From: Kribbella rubisoli
GTDB taxonomy: Bacteria; Actinomycetota; Actinomycetes; Propionibacteriales; Kribbellaceae
Length of the DNA stretch: 64,000 bases
Reading direction: 5' to 3'
Assembly (NCBI RefSeq): GCF_004217145.1
Contig: NZ_SHKR01000011.1
Location: forward strand, 372,001-436,000
The notes below the pieces were generated by a model. The model did no database searches and was not told the DNA's origin. It saw only the letters and a list, made by a program, of their open reading frames with translations. Positions 1-8,959 of this stretch are shown in pieces; positions within the stretch are counted from its first letter, which is position 1; the number at the start of each line of letters is the position of its first letter. A program made the translations under genes and the position numbers.

Positions 1-739
1 GGCGTGGAGCCACTACACGGCCGCCGAGCAACTCGGCCTGCTCAAGCCGAACCCGAGCGGTCCCGTCTTCGTGACCATCCCAGAACATCGAAAGGTCCGC
101 CCGCGGCCCGGAGTTGTCGTGCACCGCGACGAGCATTGGGCCGATCGACTCGCACCGGTGGCTCCACCTCGGCGTACGCCGGCGGACGCCGTGCTCGACA
201 TCGTGGGCATCAGTCCGTCGCTCGATCACGCAGCCGCCGTGATCGCCGAAGCGTGTCAGAGCGGCCGGGTGGCTCCCGCGGACATCCTGAGCTCGTTGGC
301 CGATCGTCCGCGGCTGAGGCACCGCGGCCGGCTGCGGCCGATCATCGCCGATGTGGTTGCGGGATCACACTCACTGCTGGAGATCCGCTACCTGCGGGAT
401 GTCGAACGCCGGCACGGGCTGCCGCGCGGGCAGCGGCAGCGCGCGGTCGACCACGAGTTCACCGATGTCTTCTACGCCGGGTTCGATCTGGTGGTGGAGC
501 TCGACGGCCGGCTCCATCTCGTGCCGAGGCAACGGTGGCGGGACCTCGATCGCGACAATCGCGCGACACTGCGCGCCGAGGCCACATTGCGCTACGGGTG
601 GTTCGACGTCACCAATCGCCCGTGCGACGCCGCCGTACAGGTGCTCCGGGTGCTCCGCCGTACGAACCCGTCCCTCGCCGCGACCCCGTGCTCCCCATCC
701 TGCCCCGTCGCGGCTTTCCGGAACATTTCTGCCGTCTAG
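1..739 (+). CDS. AbiEi/DUF559-type protein, 5' truncated by the window edge
   Basis: The reading frame is open from base 2, so the start lies upstream. The visible 245 residues begin with a stretch typical of the actinobacterial proteins annotated as type IV toxin-antitoxin AbiEi-family antitoxins (TIPEHRKVRPRPGVVVHRD resembles their middle domain). They end in a DUF559/Vsr-like nuclease-fold domain: FDLVVELDGRLHLVPRQRW, then RDNRATLRAEATLRYGWFDV. No AbiEii-type toxin gene is visible downstream, and genes of this family are very often solitary in actinobacteria, so a role as an antitoxin is doubtful. A frame starting at base 71 would be an internal fragment only. Family assignment is from recognised motifs; function is unknown. 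Confidence 0.65.
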   Translation, partial: AWSHYTAAEQLGLLKPNPSGPVFVTIPEHRKVRPRPGVVVHRDEHWADRLAPVAPPRRTPADAVLDIVGISPSLDHAAAVIAEACQSGRVAPADILSSLADRPRLRHRGRLRPIIADVVAGSHSLLEIRYLRDVERRHGLPRGQRQRAVDHEFTDVFYAGFDLVVELDGRLHLVPRQRWRDLDRDNRATLRAEATLRYGWFDVTNRPCDAAVQVLRVLRRTNPSLAATPCSPSCPVAAFRNISAV

Positions 740-760
740 TGCGGAGTATGTTCCGGAAAG
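714..760. terminator. hairpin between convergent genes
   Basis: Perfect 13-nt inverted repeat: CTTTCCGGAACAT at 714-726 and ATGTTCCGGAAAG at 748-760, with a 21-nt loop that contains the upstream gene's stop codon. It sits between two convergent genes and probably ends transcription in both directions. There is no T-tract, as in most hairpins of this window. Confidence 0.6.
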
Positions 761-764
761 GTGG

Positions 765-1340
765 CTAGCTGTTCCAGTGGAGGATCGCGGGGGAACCGCG
801 TTCCCAGCCGAGGGTCGAGAGGGTGGCGGTGTTGAGGACGAAGTGACGGCCTTCGGTGACGTCGAGTTCTAGCCAGCGTGCGGTGAGGCCGCGGAGTGCG
901 TGTGAGTGGCCGAAGACCAGGACATCTCCCGGTACGGCGGCTATGCGGGCGGCGACCCGGTCGAGCCGGGTGGTGAGCTCGGCGGGCGTTTCGCCGTGGG
1001 GTACCGGGTCGTCCCATACCGTCCAGCCCGGGACGGTCTTGCGGATCTCCGCGGTGGTGATGCCTTCGTAGTCCCCGTAGTTCCACTCGACGAGGTCGTC
1101 GTCGACCTCGGCGTCGGGGTAGCCGGCCAGTTCCGCCGTACGCCGCGCGCGCTGCCGCGGTGAGGTCAGCACCAGGTCGAACGACTCCCCCGCCAGGCGC
1201 TCCTTGAGACCCGCCGCGACACGCTCGCCCTCAGGCGTGAGCGGAAGATCGGTGACGGACGTGTGCCGACCCGATCTGCTCCATTCGGTCTCGCCGTGCC
1301 GAACCAGGAAGACCCGGTCGTCCCGCTCCTGTGTGGTCAC
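765..1340 (-). CDS. histidine phosphatase family protein
   Basis: Phosphoglycerate-mutase-like acid phosphatase of about 191 residues. The N-terminal motif VFLVRHGETEWS carries the catalytic RHG histidine. LTSPRQRARRTAE is the second conserved arginine stretch, and VFGHSHALRGL carries the second histidine of the 2H active site. The GTG start at 1340 is preferred because GAGG lies about 8 nt upstream; an ATG at 1361 lacks this. It is divergent from the LacI gene, 116 bp away. Substrate is unknown; small actinobacterial members act on sugar phosphates, phosphoglycerate or other phosphomonoesters. Confidence 0.8.
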   Translation of the reverse strand: MTTQERDDRVFLVRHGETEWSRSGRHTSVTDLPLTPEGERVAAGLKERLAGESFDLVLTSPRQRARRTAELAGYPDAEVDDDLVEWNYGDYEGITTAEIRKTVPGWTVWDDPVPHGETPAELTTRLDRVAARIAAVPGDVLVFGHSHALRGLTARWLELDVTEGRHFVLNTATLSTLGWERGSPAILHWNS

Positions 1341-1419
1341 GCTTGCATCCTCGCAGACCATCGGCCGATGACGGGTGAGCCCTTGACCGTTTGAACGATC
1401 CAGGGCAGGGTATCCAAAC

Positions 1420-1433
1420 TGTAAGCGCTTCCA
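1420..1433. promoter_or_regulatory. candidate LacI-family operator
   Basis: TGTAAGCGCTTCCA is an imperfect palindrome centred on AGCGCT, the usual core of LacI/GalR operators. It lies 24 bp before the LacI GTG start and between two divergent genes. It probably mediates autoregulation of the lacI-transporter-hydrolase operon. Confidence 0.6.
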
Positions 1434-1456
1434 CTTTCCCTCCAGGAGTGAGCACC

Positions 1457-2500
1457 GTGGCATCCGGACCCACCGGCCGGCCGGCGACGATCTACGACGT
1501 CGCCGCCCTCGCGAAGCTGTCGATCGCGACGGTTTCGCGTGTCCTGCAAGGGACCGGACCGGTTTCGGCGAAGGCGCGGGCCCGCGTGGACCAGGCGGCG
1601 CAGGAGCTCAACTACGTACCGTTGCGCGCCGCCCGGAGTCTCGCCGTACAACGGCACGAGGCGCACGGGCTCGTGCTGCCGGACCTCGCCGGTCCGTTCT
1701 ACGGCGATCTGCTGATGGGGTACGAGCGCTGGGCCGGCGAGCACGGGCAGAGCGTCATCATCACCGTTACCCACGGCAACCCGGATCCGCGGCGCAGTGT
1801 GATGGATCTGGCCGGCCGGGTCGACGGGATCGTTGTCCACGGCAACGCTCTCGAGCTGGCGACGATCCAGGCGCTGCAGAAGGCCGGTGTGCCGTTGGTG
1901 CTGATCGCGCATCCTCCCATCCGCAGCTGCGACTCGGTCCGCACCGAGTCGGCGGCAAGCGCCGAAGCGCTGACGACACGACTGCTGGACCACGGCCGCA
2001 GCAGCCTGCTCTTCGTCGGCGACCCGTCCAGCGGGTACGACGTCACCGAGCGGTACGCCGGATTCGCGAAGGCACTCGAGGCCCGCGGGCTGCAGGTGCC
2101 GAAGGCGATCCAGGTTCCGTTGACGGAAGAGGCCGGCCGGGCAGTCGCCGAGCAGTTGCTACAGGCAAGCGGTTCACGGCCGGACGGGCTGGTTTGTGCG
2201 AACGACGAGTTGGCGTTGGCGGCGATGAGTGTGCTGGCAGCGAACGGGGTCGGGGTGCCCGACGAGGTTGTGGTTACGGGGTGGGACGACGTGATGGCGG
2301 CTCGATACGTGTCGCCCGGGTTGACGACGGTGCGGCAGCCGATGGCCGAGCTCGGCCGGCTGGCGGCGCAACGACTGCATGAGCGGGTGACCGGAGAGCG
2401 GTCGCGCGCACGGAACGACGTACTGGCGACACAAGTGGTGCTGCGGGACAGCTGCGGCACCAACCGGGGGATGCAGAAGGAACTCCGCAGTAATAGATGA
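1457..2500 (+). CDS. LacI-family transcriptional regulator
   Basis: Sugar-responsive repressor of about 347 residues. The N-terminal helix-turn-helix and hinge read TIYDVAALAKLSIATVSRVL, followed by the periplasmic-binding-protein-like effector domain (GLVLPDLAGPFYGDLLMGYE, VVTGWDDVMAARYVSPGLTT). The GTG at 1457 is chosen because AGGAG at 1444-1448 sits 8 nt upstream; an upstream TTG at 1391 is in frame but would put the operator inside the gene. The stop overlaps the Shine-Dalgarno of the binding-protein gene, so this is the first gene of the operon that runs to 8959. Effector sugar unknown. Confidence 0.9.
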   Translation: MASGPTGRPATIYDVAALAKLSIATVSRVLQGTGPVSAKARARVDQAAQELNYVPLRAARSLAVQRHEAHGLVLPDLAGPFYGDLLMGYERWAGEHGQSVIITVTHGNPDPRRSVMDLAGRVDGIVVHGNALELATIQALQKAGVPLVLIAHPPIRSCDSVRTESAASAEALTTRLLDHGRSSLLFVGDPSSGYDVTERYAGFAKALEARGLQVPKAIQVPLTEEAGRAVAEQLLQASGSRPDGLVCANDELALAAMSVLAANGVGVPDEVVVTGWDDVMAARYVSPGLTTVRQPMAELGRLAAQRLHERVTGERSRARNDVLATQVVLRDSCGTNRGMQKELRSNR

Positions 2501-2511
2501 GGAGACAACAG

Positions 2512-3807
2512 ATGTTCACCCACAGCATCCGCCGCCGGCTGGTGATCGGCAGCGCTGCGCTCACCGCCACAGCACTGGCACTGGCCGGCTGCGGCCGGTC
2601 GAGCGACTCCCCCGACGCGGGTTCCCAGGCCACGACGACCGTCAGCCAAGGTCCCGCGACCGGGAACCTGACCGTCTGGGCGATGGGCACCGAAGGCGAG
2701 AACCTGCCCAAGCTGATGGAGCAGTTCAAACAGGCCAACCCCGGCGTGAACGTGACCGTCACGCCGATCCCGTGGGACGCGGCGCACAGCAAGTTCACCA
2801 CCGCGATCACCGCGAACACGCTGCCGGACGCCGCGATGGTCGGCACCACGTGGATGGGTGAGTTCGCCGACCTCGGCGCGCTCGACCCGACACCGCAGGG
2901 GTTCGACAACTCGGGCTTCTACCCGGGCGCGCTGGACACCACCAAGGTCGGCGGCACGCAGTACGGCGTTCCCTGGTACGTCGAGACGCGGCTGGTGTTC
3001 TATCGCAAGGATCTCGCCGCGAAGGCCGGTTTCAGCACTCCCCCGACGGACTGGGACGGGCTGAAGGCGATGGCCAAGGCGATGAAGGACAAGGCCGGCG
3101 CGAAGTACGGGATCAACCTGCAGCCGGGCGGCACCGGATCGTGGCAGACCGTGATGCCGTTCGCGTGGTCGGCCGGGGCGAACATCACCGGTGACGACGA
3201 GAAGTCGTTCACGTTCGACACGCCGGAGATGCAGGAGGGGCTCAAGTACTACCAGAGCTTCTTCACCGACAAGCTCGCCGGGACCGACCTGCCGCCGAAC
3301 CAGACCGAGGCGCAGTTCGTGAACGGGCAGGTGCCGATGTTCATCTCCGGTCCGTGGATGGCAGGCTCCGTGGCGAAGGCGGGCGGGGACGCGATCAAGC
3401 CGAACATCGGCGTGTTCCAGCTGCCGAAGAACAAGACCGCGACGTCGTTCGTCGGCGGGTCGGACTTCGTCGTGTTCAAGTCGTCGAAGAACAAGGACAG
3501 CGCCTGGAAGCTGGTCAAGTGGCTGTCCGACGCGAAGACCCAGGCGTCGTGGTTCAAGATGTCGTCGGACCTGCCGGCCGTGAAGAGCGCCTGGCAGGAC
3601 CCGAGCATCGCCTCCGACCCGCTGCTGCCGGTCTTCGGCAAGCAGCTCGACGACGCGAAGGCGCCGCCGGCCATCGTCAACTGGGAGCAGATCGCCGCCC
3701 AGTTCGACACCGAGGTGGAAAAGATGACCAAGGCCGGCCAATCCCCCGCCGACACCGCCAAGGCCATCCAGACCAAGGCCACCCAGATCGGCGCCGGCGG
3801 CAGCTGA
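2512..3807 (+). CDS. CUT1-type sugar ABC transporter substrate-binding lipoprotein
   Basis: Extracellular solute-binding protein family 1, 431 residues, tethered to the membrane by a lipidated cysteine. The signal peptide has a twin-Arg-rich start and lipobox LALAGC with Cys27. The mature part starts with NLTVWAMGTEGENLPKLMEQ and contains the family pattern GQVPMFISGPWMAG. The ATG at 2512 follows GAGGAG with 7-nt spacing; an ATG at 2497 in the same frame lacks a ribosome site. It is followed by two permease genes. The substrate is probably an oligosaccharide released by the hydrolases encoded downstream. Confidence 0.92.
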   Translation: MFTHSIRRRLVIGSAALTATALALAGCGRSSDSPDAGSQATTTVSQGPATGNLTVWAMGTEGENLPKLMEQFKQANPGVNVTVTPIPWDAAHSKFTTAITANTLPDAAMVGTTWMGEFADLGALDPTPQGFDNSGFYPGALDTTKVGGTQYGVPWYVETRLVFYRKDLAAKAGFSTPPTDWDGLKAMAKAMKDKAGAKYGINLQPGGTGSWQTVMPFAWSAGANITGDDEKSFTFDTPEMQEGLKYYQSFFTDKLAGTDLPPNQTEAQFVNGQVPMFISGPWMAGSVAKAGGDAIKPNIGVFQLPKNKTATSFVGGSDFVVFKSSKNKDSAWKLVKWLSDAKTQASWFKMSSDLPAVKSAWQDPSIASDPLLPVFGKQLDDAKAPPAIVNWEQIAAQFDTEVEKMTKAGQSPADTAKAIQTKATQIGAGGS

Positions 3808-3811
3808 TCAC

Positions 3812-4753
3812 ATGACTGTCGTCACGGAGACGGAAGCCCGGGCGGTACGACGTACGCCGCCGCCCGGGCGTCCGCGCCGCAAAATCAGCCGCGAGTCCGC
3901 AGCAGCCTGGATCCTCGTGTTGCCGTTCGTCTTGCTGTTCCTGGCGTTCACGGCGGGGCCGGTGCTGGGCTCGTTGGGGATGAGCTTTACCGATATCAAG
4001 CAGCGGGATCTGCGGACGCCGTTCTCGGTGAACGGGGTCGGGTTCGGGAACTACGTCAAGGCGTTCGAGGACGAGACGTTCCGCAAGGCGGCGTTCAATA
4101 CGGCGTACTTCGTGGTGCTGGGCGTGCCGTTGACGCTGGTGGTGGCGCTGGCGGCCGCAGTACTGCTGGATCGCGGGGTCAAGCGGTTCCAAGCCTTGTT
4201 CAAGGTCGGGTACTACCTGCCGGTGGTGACGTCGATCGTCGCGATCGCGGTGATCTGGCGGTTCGTGCTGGCGCCGGACTCCGGTCTGCTGAACACCGTG
4301 CTCGGCTGGGTCGGGATCGACGGACCCAACTGGCTGGCGTCGAAGACCTGGGCGATGCCGTCGCTGATCGCGATGGCGGTCTGGCGGAACTTCGGCTCCG
4401 CGATGATCATCTTCCTGGCCGGGCTGCAGGGCATCCCGCAGTCGGTCGAGGAGGCCGGCCAGATCGACGGTGCGGGCTCCTGGCAACGATTCCGGTACCT
4501 GATCCTGCCGTTGCTCAGGCCAACCATCCTGTTCACCAGCGTGACGACCGGGATCGGCTACCTGCAGTTCTTCGAGGAGCCGTTCGTGATGACCCAGGGC
4601 GGGCCGCTGAACAGCACGATCTCGGTCTCGATGTACACCTACAACCAGTTCGGCTTCGGCAACTACGGGCTGGCAACGGCGATGGCCTACATCCTGTTCG
4701 TCGTCATCGCGGTGATCACGTTCATCCAGTTCCGGCTGCTGAGGGAGAAGTGA
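3812..4753 (+). CDS. sugar ABC transporter permease (MalF type)
   Basis: Inner-membrane subunit of the importer, 313 residues, with six predicted hydrophobic segments after a basic cytosolic N-terminus. The EAA loop that docks the ATPase is EEAGQIDGAGSWQRFRY followed by LPLLRP. The gene starts 4 bp after the binding-protein stop, and its own stop TGA shares a base with the next gene's ATG. No ATPase gene follows, which is usual in actinobacteria where one MsmK-type ATPase serves several CUT1 importers. Confidence 0.93.
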   Translation: MTVVTETEARAVRRTPPPGRPRRKISRESAAAWILVLPFVLLFLAFTAGPVLGSLGMSFTDIKQRDLRTPFSVNGVGFGNYVKAFEDETFRKAAFNTAYFVVLGVPLTLVVALAAAVLLDRGVKRFQALFKVGYYLPVVTSIVAIAVIWRFVLAPDSGLLNTVLGWVGIDGPNWLASKTWAMPSLIAMAVWRNFGSAMIIFLAGLQGIPQSVEEAGQIDGAGSWQRFRYLILPLLRPTILFTSVTTGIGYLQFFEEPFVMTQGGPLNSTISVSMYTYNQFGFGNYGLATAMAYILFVVIAVITFIQFRLLREK

Positions 4754-5565
4754 TGCGCCGCACCTGGTGGATCTACCTGATCGGGGTGCTCGGCCTGGTG
4801 GCCGTGGCCGCGCCGTTCCTCTGGATGGTGCTCGGCAGCTTCAAGACGCAGGGCGAACTGCTCCGCGTCCCGCCGACGTGGTGGCCGCAGGACGCGACCA
4901 CGCAGAACTACGACGACCTGTTCAGCAAGGCGAGCTTCCCGCGGTACTTCGTCAACTCGGCACTGGTCGCGCTGGTCGTGACGGCCGGGAACCTGACGTT
5001 CTGCTCGATGATCGGGTACGCGCTGGCCAAGCTCCGGTTCAAGGGCCGCAACGCCCTGTTCATCGTGGTGATGGCCACGCTGATGATCCCGGGCATGGTC
5101 ACATTCGTTCCGTTGTTCGTGCTCGTCACCAACGCCGGGCTGGCCAACAGCTACCCCGGCCTGATCCTGCCGTTCCTGGTCTCGCCGTTCGGCGTGTTCC
5201 TGATGCGGCAGTTCTTCCTCGGGCTGCCGGACGACCTGATGGACGCCGGCCGCGTCGACGGCAGCGGCGAACTGGGCATCTTCGCCCGGATCATGCTGCC
5301 GCTGACCAGGCCCGCGCTGGCCACGCTCGGCATCCTCACCTTCCTCGGCTCCTGGAACAACTTCCTCTGGCCGCTGGTGATCGCACAGACCGAGGACAAG
5401 TACACCCTGCCCGTCGCCCTGGCGCTGTACTCGACCGGACAGAACGCGCAGAACTACGGCCTGCTGATGGCCGGCGCGGTCGTGGTCGTCCTTCCGGTGC
5501 TGGTGATGTTCCTGGCCTTCCAGCGCCACGTCACCAAGGGCATCGCAATTACCGGACTCAAATAG
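4753..5565 (+). CDS. sugar ABC transporter permease (MalG type)
   Basis: Second membrane subunit, 270 residues. It starts with a membrane segment (TWWIYLIGVLGLVAVAAPFL) and has the MalG-type C-terminal loop LPDDLMDAGRVDGSGELGIF with the EAA-like consensus. The ATG overlaps the previous stop (TGATG), and GGGAG precedes it. Forms a heterodimer with the preceding permease. Confidence 0.93.
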   Translation: MRRTWWIYLIGVLGLVAVAAPFLWMVLGSFKTQGELLRVPPTWWPQDATTQNYDDLFSKASFPRYFVNSALVALVVTAGNLTFCSMIGYALAKLRFKGRNALFIVVMATLMIPGMVTFVPLFVLVTNAGLANSYPGLILPFLVSPFGVFLMRQFFLGLPDDLMDAGRVDGSGELGIFARIMLPLTRPALATLGILTFLGSWNNFLWPLVIAQTEDKYTLPVALALYSTGQNAQNYGLLMAGAVVVVLPVLVMFLAFQRHVTKGIAITGLK

Positions 5566-5575
5566 GAGAAATCTG

Positions 5576-7150
5576 ATGACCGCCAACATCAGTCGCCGGA
5601 CCTTACTCGCATCGACCGGAGCGCTTGCGCTGACCGGAGTCGCAGCACCCGCATTCGGAGGAACGCCCGATCCCGCCGCTTTGCTCAAGGGCGGATGGAA
5701 GCCGAGCCGCGAGGACAAAGCTCTGGCCGGGCGGTGGGCGCGCGACACGTGGCGCAGCCTCGTCGCGATGACGGACGAGCACACCGGACTGCCTGCGGAC
5801 AACATCGGGGAGTCCGTGACCAGCCCGGTGCGGAGCAACTACACCTCGCCCACCAACATCGGCGGCTACTTGTGGAGCACGGTGGTCGCCAAGTACCTCG
5901 GGATCATCTCGCCACAGGAGTCGTTGCGTCGGATCACCCAGACGTTGACGACGATGAAGAACGCCGTACATCACGAGCCGAGTGGGATGTACTTCAACTG
6001 GTACGACGAAGCGACCGGTGAAGTGCGGTACGTCGATCCGGACGGCACCAAGCCGATCACACCGTTCGTCTCGAGCGTCGACAACGCCTGGTTCGCCTGC
6101 GCGCTGATGGTCGTCCGCAATGCCGAGCCGCGTGCTCGCGCCCTGGCGGACTCCGTGCTGGGCCGGATGAACTTCAAGTTCTACTACAACCCCGACGCCC
6201 GGCCCGGCGGCCTGATGCGCGGCGGATTCTTCGAGACTCCGCCGCCGGACGAAGAGACCGACAAGGGCAACCACGCCGGCGTCGGCCCGGACGTGTACTA
6301 CCGCAAGTTCCACTACGACACCTGCAACACCGAGGCACGGATCGCCGGCTACATGGGCTTCGCGCTCGGTCAGGTCCCGCACACGCAGTACTTCGCGACG
6401 TACCGCACCTTCCCCGACATGTGCGACTGGTCGTGGGTGGAGCAGAAGCCGAAGGGCGTGCACCGGACGTACCTGGGGCTCGACGTCTTCGAAGGCACCT
6501 ACTCGTACCGCGGCATGCGGATCGTCCCGTCGTGGGGCGGCGACATGTTCGAGTCGCTGATGCCCGACCTGTTCATCCCGGAGGCGACCTGGGCGCCGCG
6601 CAGCTGGGGCGTCAACCACCCGCTCACGGTCCGCGCGCAGATCGAGCACGGCCTCGACGACGCTCGCTACGGCTACTGGGGCTTCTCGCCGGCGTCGAAC
6701 CCGAAGGGCGGGTACTCCGTCTACGGCGTCGAGCCGCTCGGGATGGATCCGGGCGGCTACCCGTCCGACCTCGAAGGCACCAACTACGACGGCGGCTTCG
6801 AGGGCTGCCGTGAGGGCACCAACCCGAACCCGACGTACGGCGACGGCGTCGTCACCCCGCACGCCGCGTTCCTCGCGATGGCGTACGCACCGCGGCAGGC
6901 GATCGACAACCTGCACAAGATCGAGACGGACCTGCACGCGTACGGCGGCGGCGGCTTCTACGACTCGGTCGCGGTGAAGTCCGGGCTGATCGCGAAGCGG
7001 TACCTCTCCCTCGACCAGGCCATGGTGATGGGTGCCATCGGCAACGTGTTCGGCAACGACCTGATCCGGCGGAGCTTCAGCAGCCGGACGGTGGAGAGCC
7101 GGATCCGGCCGCTGATCGCGATGGAACAGTTCGAATCCGGCCTCGAATAG
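5576..7150 (+). CDS. Tat-exported glucoamylase-like (GH144-related) hydrolase
   Basis: 524-residue protein with an N-terminal twin-arginine signal, SRRTLLAST, ending near Ala-Phe-Gly around residue 28, so it is probably exported folded. After it comes an (alpha/alpha)-type domain: YLWSTVVAKYLGIISPQESL resembles DUF3131. Then come motifs of the glycoamylase-like family (PF10091, related to GH144 endo-beta-1,2-glucanases): SWGGDMFESLMPDLFIPE, YGYWGFSPASNP and DGVVTPHAAFLAMAYAP. Third enzyme-bearing step of the LacI operon: it would cut a polymer outside the cell for the adjacent importer. The polymer is not known; beta-1,2-glucan is one option by family only. Confidence 0.7.
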   Translation: MTANISRRTLLASTGALALTGVAAPAFGGTPDPAALLKGGWKPSREDKALAGRWARDTWRSLVAMTDEHTGLPADNIGESVTSPVRSNYTSPTNIGGYLWSTVVAKYLGIISPQESLRRITQTLTTMKNAVHHEPSGMYFNWYDEATGEVRYVDPDGTKPITPFVSSVDNAWFACALMVVRNAEPRARALADSVLGRMNFKFYYNPDARPGGLMRGGFFETPPPDEETDKGNHAGVGPDVYYRKFHYDTCNTEARIAGYMGFALGQVPHTQYFATYRTFPDMCDWSWVEQKPKGVHRTYLGLDVFEGTYSYRGMRIVPSWGGDMFESLMPDLFIPEATWAPRSWGVNHPLTVRAQIEHGLDDARYGYWGFSPASNPKGGYSVYGVEPLGMDPGGYPSDLEGTNYDGGFEGCREGTNPNPTYGDGVVTPHAAFLAMAYAPRQAIDNLHKIETDLHAYGGGGFYDSVAVKSGLIAKRYLSLDQAMVMGAIGNVFGNDLIRRSFSSRTVESRIRPLIAMEQFESGLE

Positions 7151-7162
7151 GAGACCTCTTTT

Positions 7163-8959
7163 ATGCAGAACGACGCCAAAACCGACTGGGACGAGCGGAT
7201 CGCGCTCCGCAGTGACGAGGAGCGCGAGTTCGCCTTCCCGGACCTCGATCCGCCCAAGGAGGTCAGTGCGGTCGGCGGTGTCGGTCAAGTGACGATCGAC
7301 TGGTCCCCGGTCGACGGCGCCGCCGGGTACCTGATCCTGCGCGGCGCCGGCGAGCACGGTCCGCTGGAGCCGGTCGATCACCACAGCCGCGACATCCTCT
7401 CGATCCCGGCGCCGCCGTACGTCGACACGACCTGCACGCCGGGCACGCCGTACCGCTATGCGGTGGTGAGCGTGCCGGAGGTGACGGCGACGAACGGGCG
7501 GCCGAGCGGCACGGTCGGCGCCGTACCGCTGGTTGCCGACGGCACGGATCCGGCGGTGTCCGTGGTCGTGGATGTGGTTGCCGAGGGCGCCGAACTGCAC
7601 CGGCCGTGGGTGCCGATGATCGGCAGCGAGCGGCTCAGCCAACTGCTCTGCACCGACCGGACCGGCGGGCACGAGATCGGTGCGGAGCTCGAGGACGCGC
7701 TGCGCAGGATGCACGACGAGATCGGCGTACGCACGGTGCGCGCGCACGCGATCTTCCATGACGACACGCAGGTGATCACGGAGTCCGGCTACGACTTCTC
7801 GGTCGTGGACACGATCTACGACAAGCTGCTCGCGATCGGGCTGCGTCCGGTGGTCGAGCTGGGCTTCATGCCGCGCGAGCTCGCATCCGATCCGTCGAAG
7901 ACGGTCTTCGAGTACGGCGCGATCATCTCGCCGCCGGCCTCGTACCAGCGCTGGCACGATCTGGTCCGGGCTCTCGTGCAGCACCTCGTCGACAGGTACG
8001 GCCTCGACGAGGTGCTGACCTGGGACTTCGAGGTGTGGAACGAAGCCAACCTCGAGGTCTTCTGGTCCGGCACCAAGGCCCAGTGGATGCAGCTGTACGA
8101 CGTGTCCGCGGCAGCCGTGAAGTCCGTGGATCCGCGGCTCGCGGTCGGCGGGCCGTCCTCGGCGGCGGCCGGGTGGGTGGACGACCTCCTCGACCATGCC
8201 AAACGGTATGGTATGCCGGTCGATTTCGTATCGACGCATACGTACGGGTCGCCGCCGCTCGACGTACGGGCGTCGTTGGAGCGGCACGGGTTCGGGGACG
8301 CGCGGGTGCTGTGGACCGAGTGGGGCGTGACGCCGACGCACTTCAACCCGATCAACGACTCGGTCTTCTCCGGGGTGTTCCTGCTCCGCGGGATGAAGTC
8401 CGCGGCCGGCCGGATCGACGCGCTCTCGTACTGGGTCGCGTCGGATCATTTCGAAGAGCTCGGTCGTCCGCCGCGTCTGCTGCACGGCGGCTTCGGCCTG
8501 CAAACCCTTGGCGGGTTGGCGAAACCGCGCTACCACGCGATGACTCTCCTCAGCCGGCTCGGCCCGGTGGAGCTCCCCGTCACCCTCACCGGCGACGGCG
8601 CCGACAGCCTTATCGAGGCGTGGGCATCGCGTGACCGCGACCGCATCGCCGTACTGCTGTGGAACCTCACGCTTGATCAGACGAAGGCGGACGGCGCACC
8701 GGACCTGGCCAGAAACATTCGCCTCCAGCTACCAGGCGTCGACCCGTCCTGGCGGGCGACCGCAACAACGCTGGCCATCGGCGCCGGTGACATAGCGATG
8801 GCTGCGGAAGGTTTACCTGACTGGCCGACCGACGCTGAGCTCGTCGAGTTGGCCGAGCGCAGCCGGATGGTCAGTACTCCACTGGAGTTGCTCGACGGAG
8901 CGGTCGAACTGTCCCTCCCGATGCCTTCCGCAGTTCTGGTTGAGCTGCTGTACCCCTGA
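7163..8959 (+). CDS. GH39-like cytosolic glycoside hydrolase
   Basis: 598 residues without a signal peptide, so probably cytosolic. An N-terminal fibronectin-III-like segment (residues about 32-115, VTIDWSPVDGAAGYLILRG) precedes a clan GH-A barrel. Likely acid/base is Glu294 in EVWNEANLEVFW and likely nucleophile Glu386 in LWTEWG, an arrangement matching GH39 (beta-xylosidase, iduronidase and arabinofuranosidase types). A C-terminal beta domain follows. AGGAG lies upstream of the ATG. As last gene of the operon it would split imported oligosaccharides. Its last 89 bp overlap the convergent FadR-type gene. Confidence 0.72.
   Translation: MQNDAKTDWDERIALRSDEEREFAFPDLDPPKEVSAVGGVGQVTIDWSPVDGAAGYLILRGAGEHGPLEPVDHHSRDILSIPAPPYVDTTCTPGTPYRYAVVSVPEVTATNGRPSGTVGAVPLVADGTDPAVSVVVDVVAEGAELHRPWVPMIGSERLSQLLCTDRTGGHEIGAELEDALRRMHDEIGVRTVRAHAIFHDDTQVITESGYDFSVVDTIYDKLLAIGLRPVVELGFMPRELASDPSKTVFEYGAIISPPASYQRWHDLVRALVQHLVDRYGLDEVLTWDFEVWNEANLEVFWSGTKAQWMQLYDVSAAAVKSVDPRLAVGGPSSAAAGWVDDLLDHAKRYGMPVDFVSTHTYGSPPLDVRASLERHGFGDARVLWTEWGVTPTHFNPINDSVFSGVFLLRGMKSAAGRIDALSYWVASDHFEELGRPPRLLHGGFGLQTLGGLAKPRYHAMTLLSRLGPVELPVTLTGDGADSLIEAWASRDRDRIAVLLWNLTLDQTKADGAPDLARNIRLQLPGVDPSWRATATTLAIGAGDIAMAAEGLPDWPTDAELVELAERSRMVSTPLELLDGAVELSLPMPSAVLVELLYP

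Noticed and set aside
1..739. Type IV toxin-antitoxin system at the left edge
   Set aside because: Only the AbiEi-like half is seen and the downstream gene is a convergent phosphatase; no AbiEii-type nucleotidyltransferase is present in the window.
1699..3741. A 680-codon minus-strand frame opposite lacI and the binding-protein gene
   Set aside because: Low-complexity Arg/Leu/Asp/Val composition, no motifs, and fully covered by two convincing plus-strand genes.
5603..8536. A 977-codon open frame on the minus strand opposite the two hydrolase genes
   Set aside because: Its translation is rich in Arg, His and Val without any domain, the usual image of high-GC antisense frames; the plus-strand genes have clear motifs and ribosome sites.
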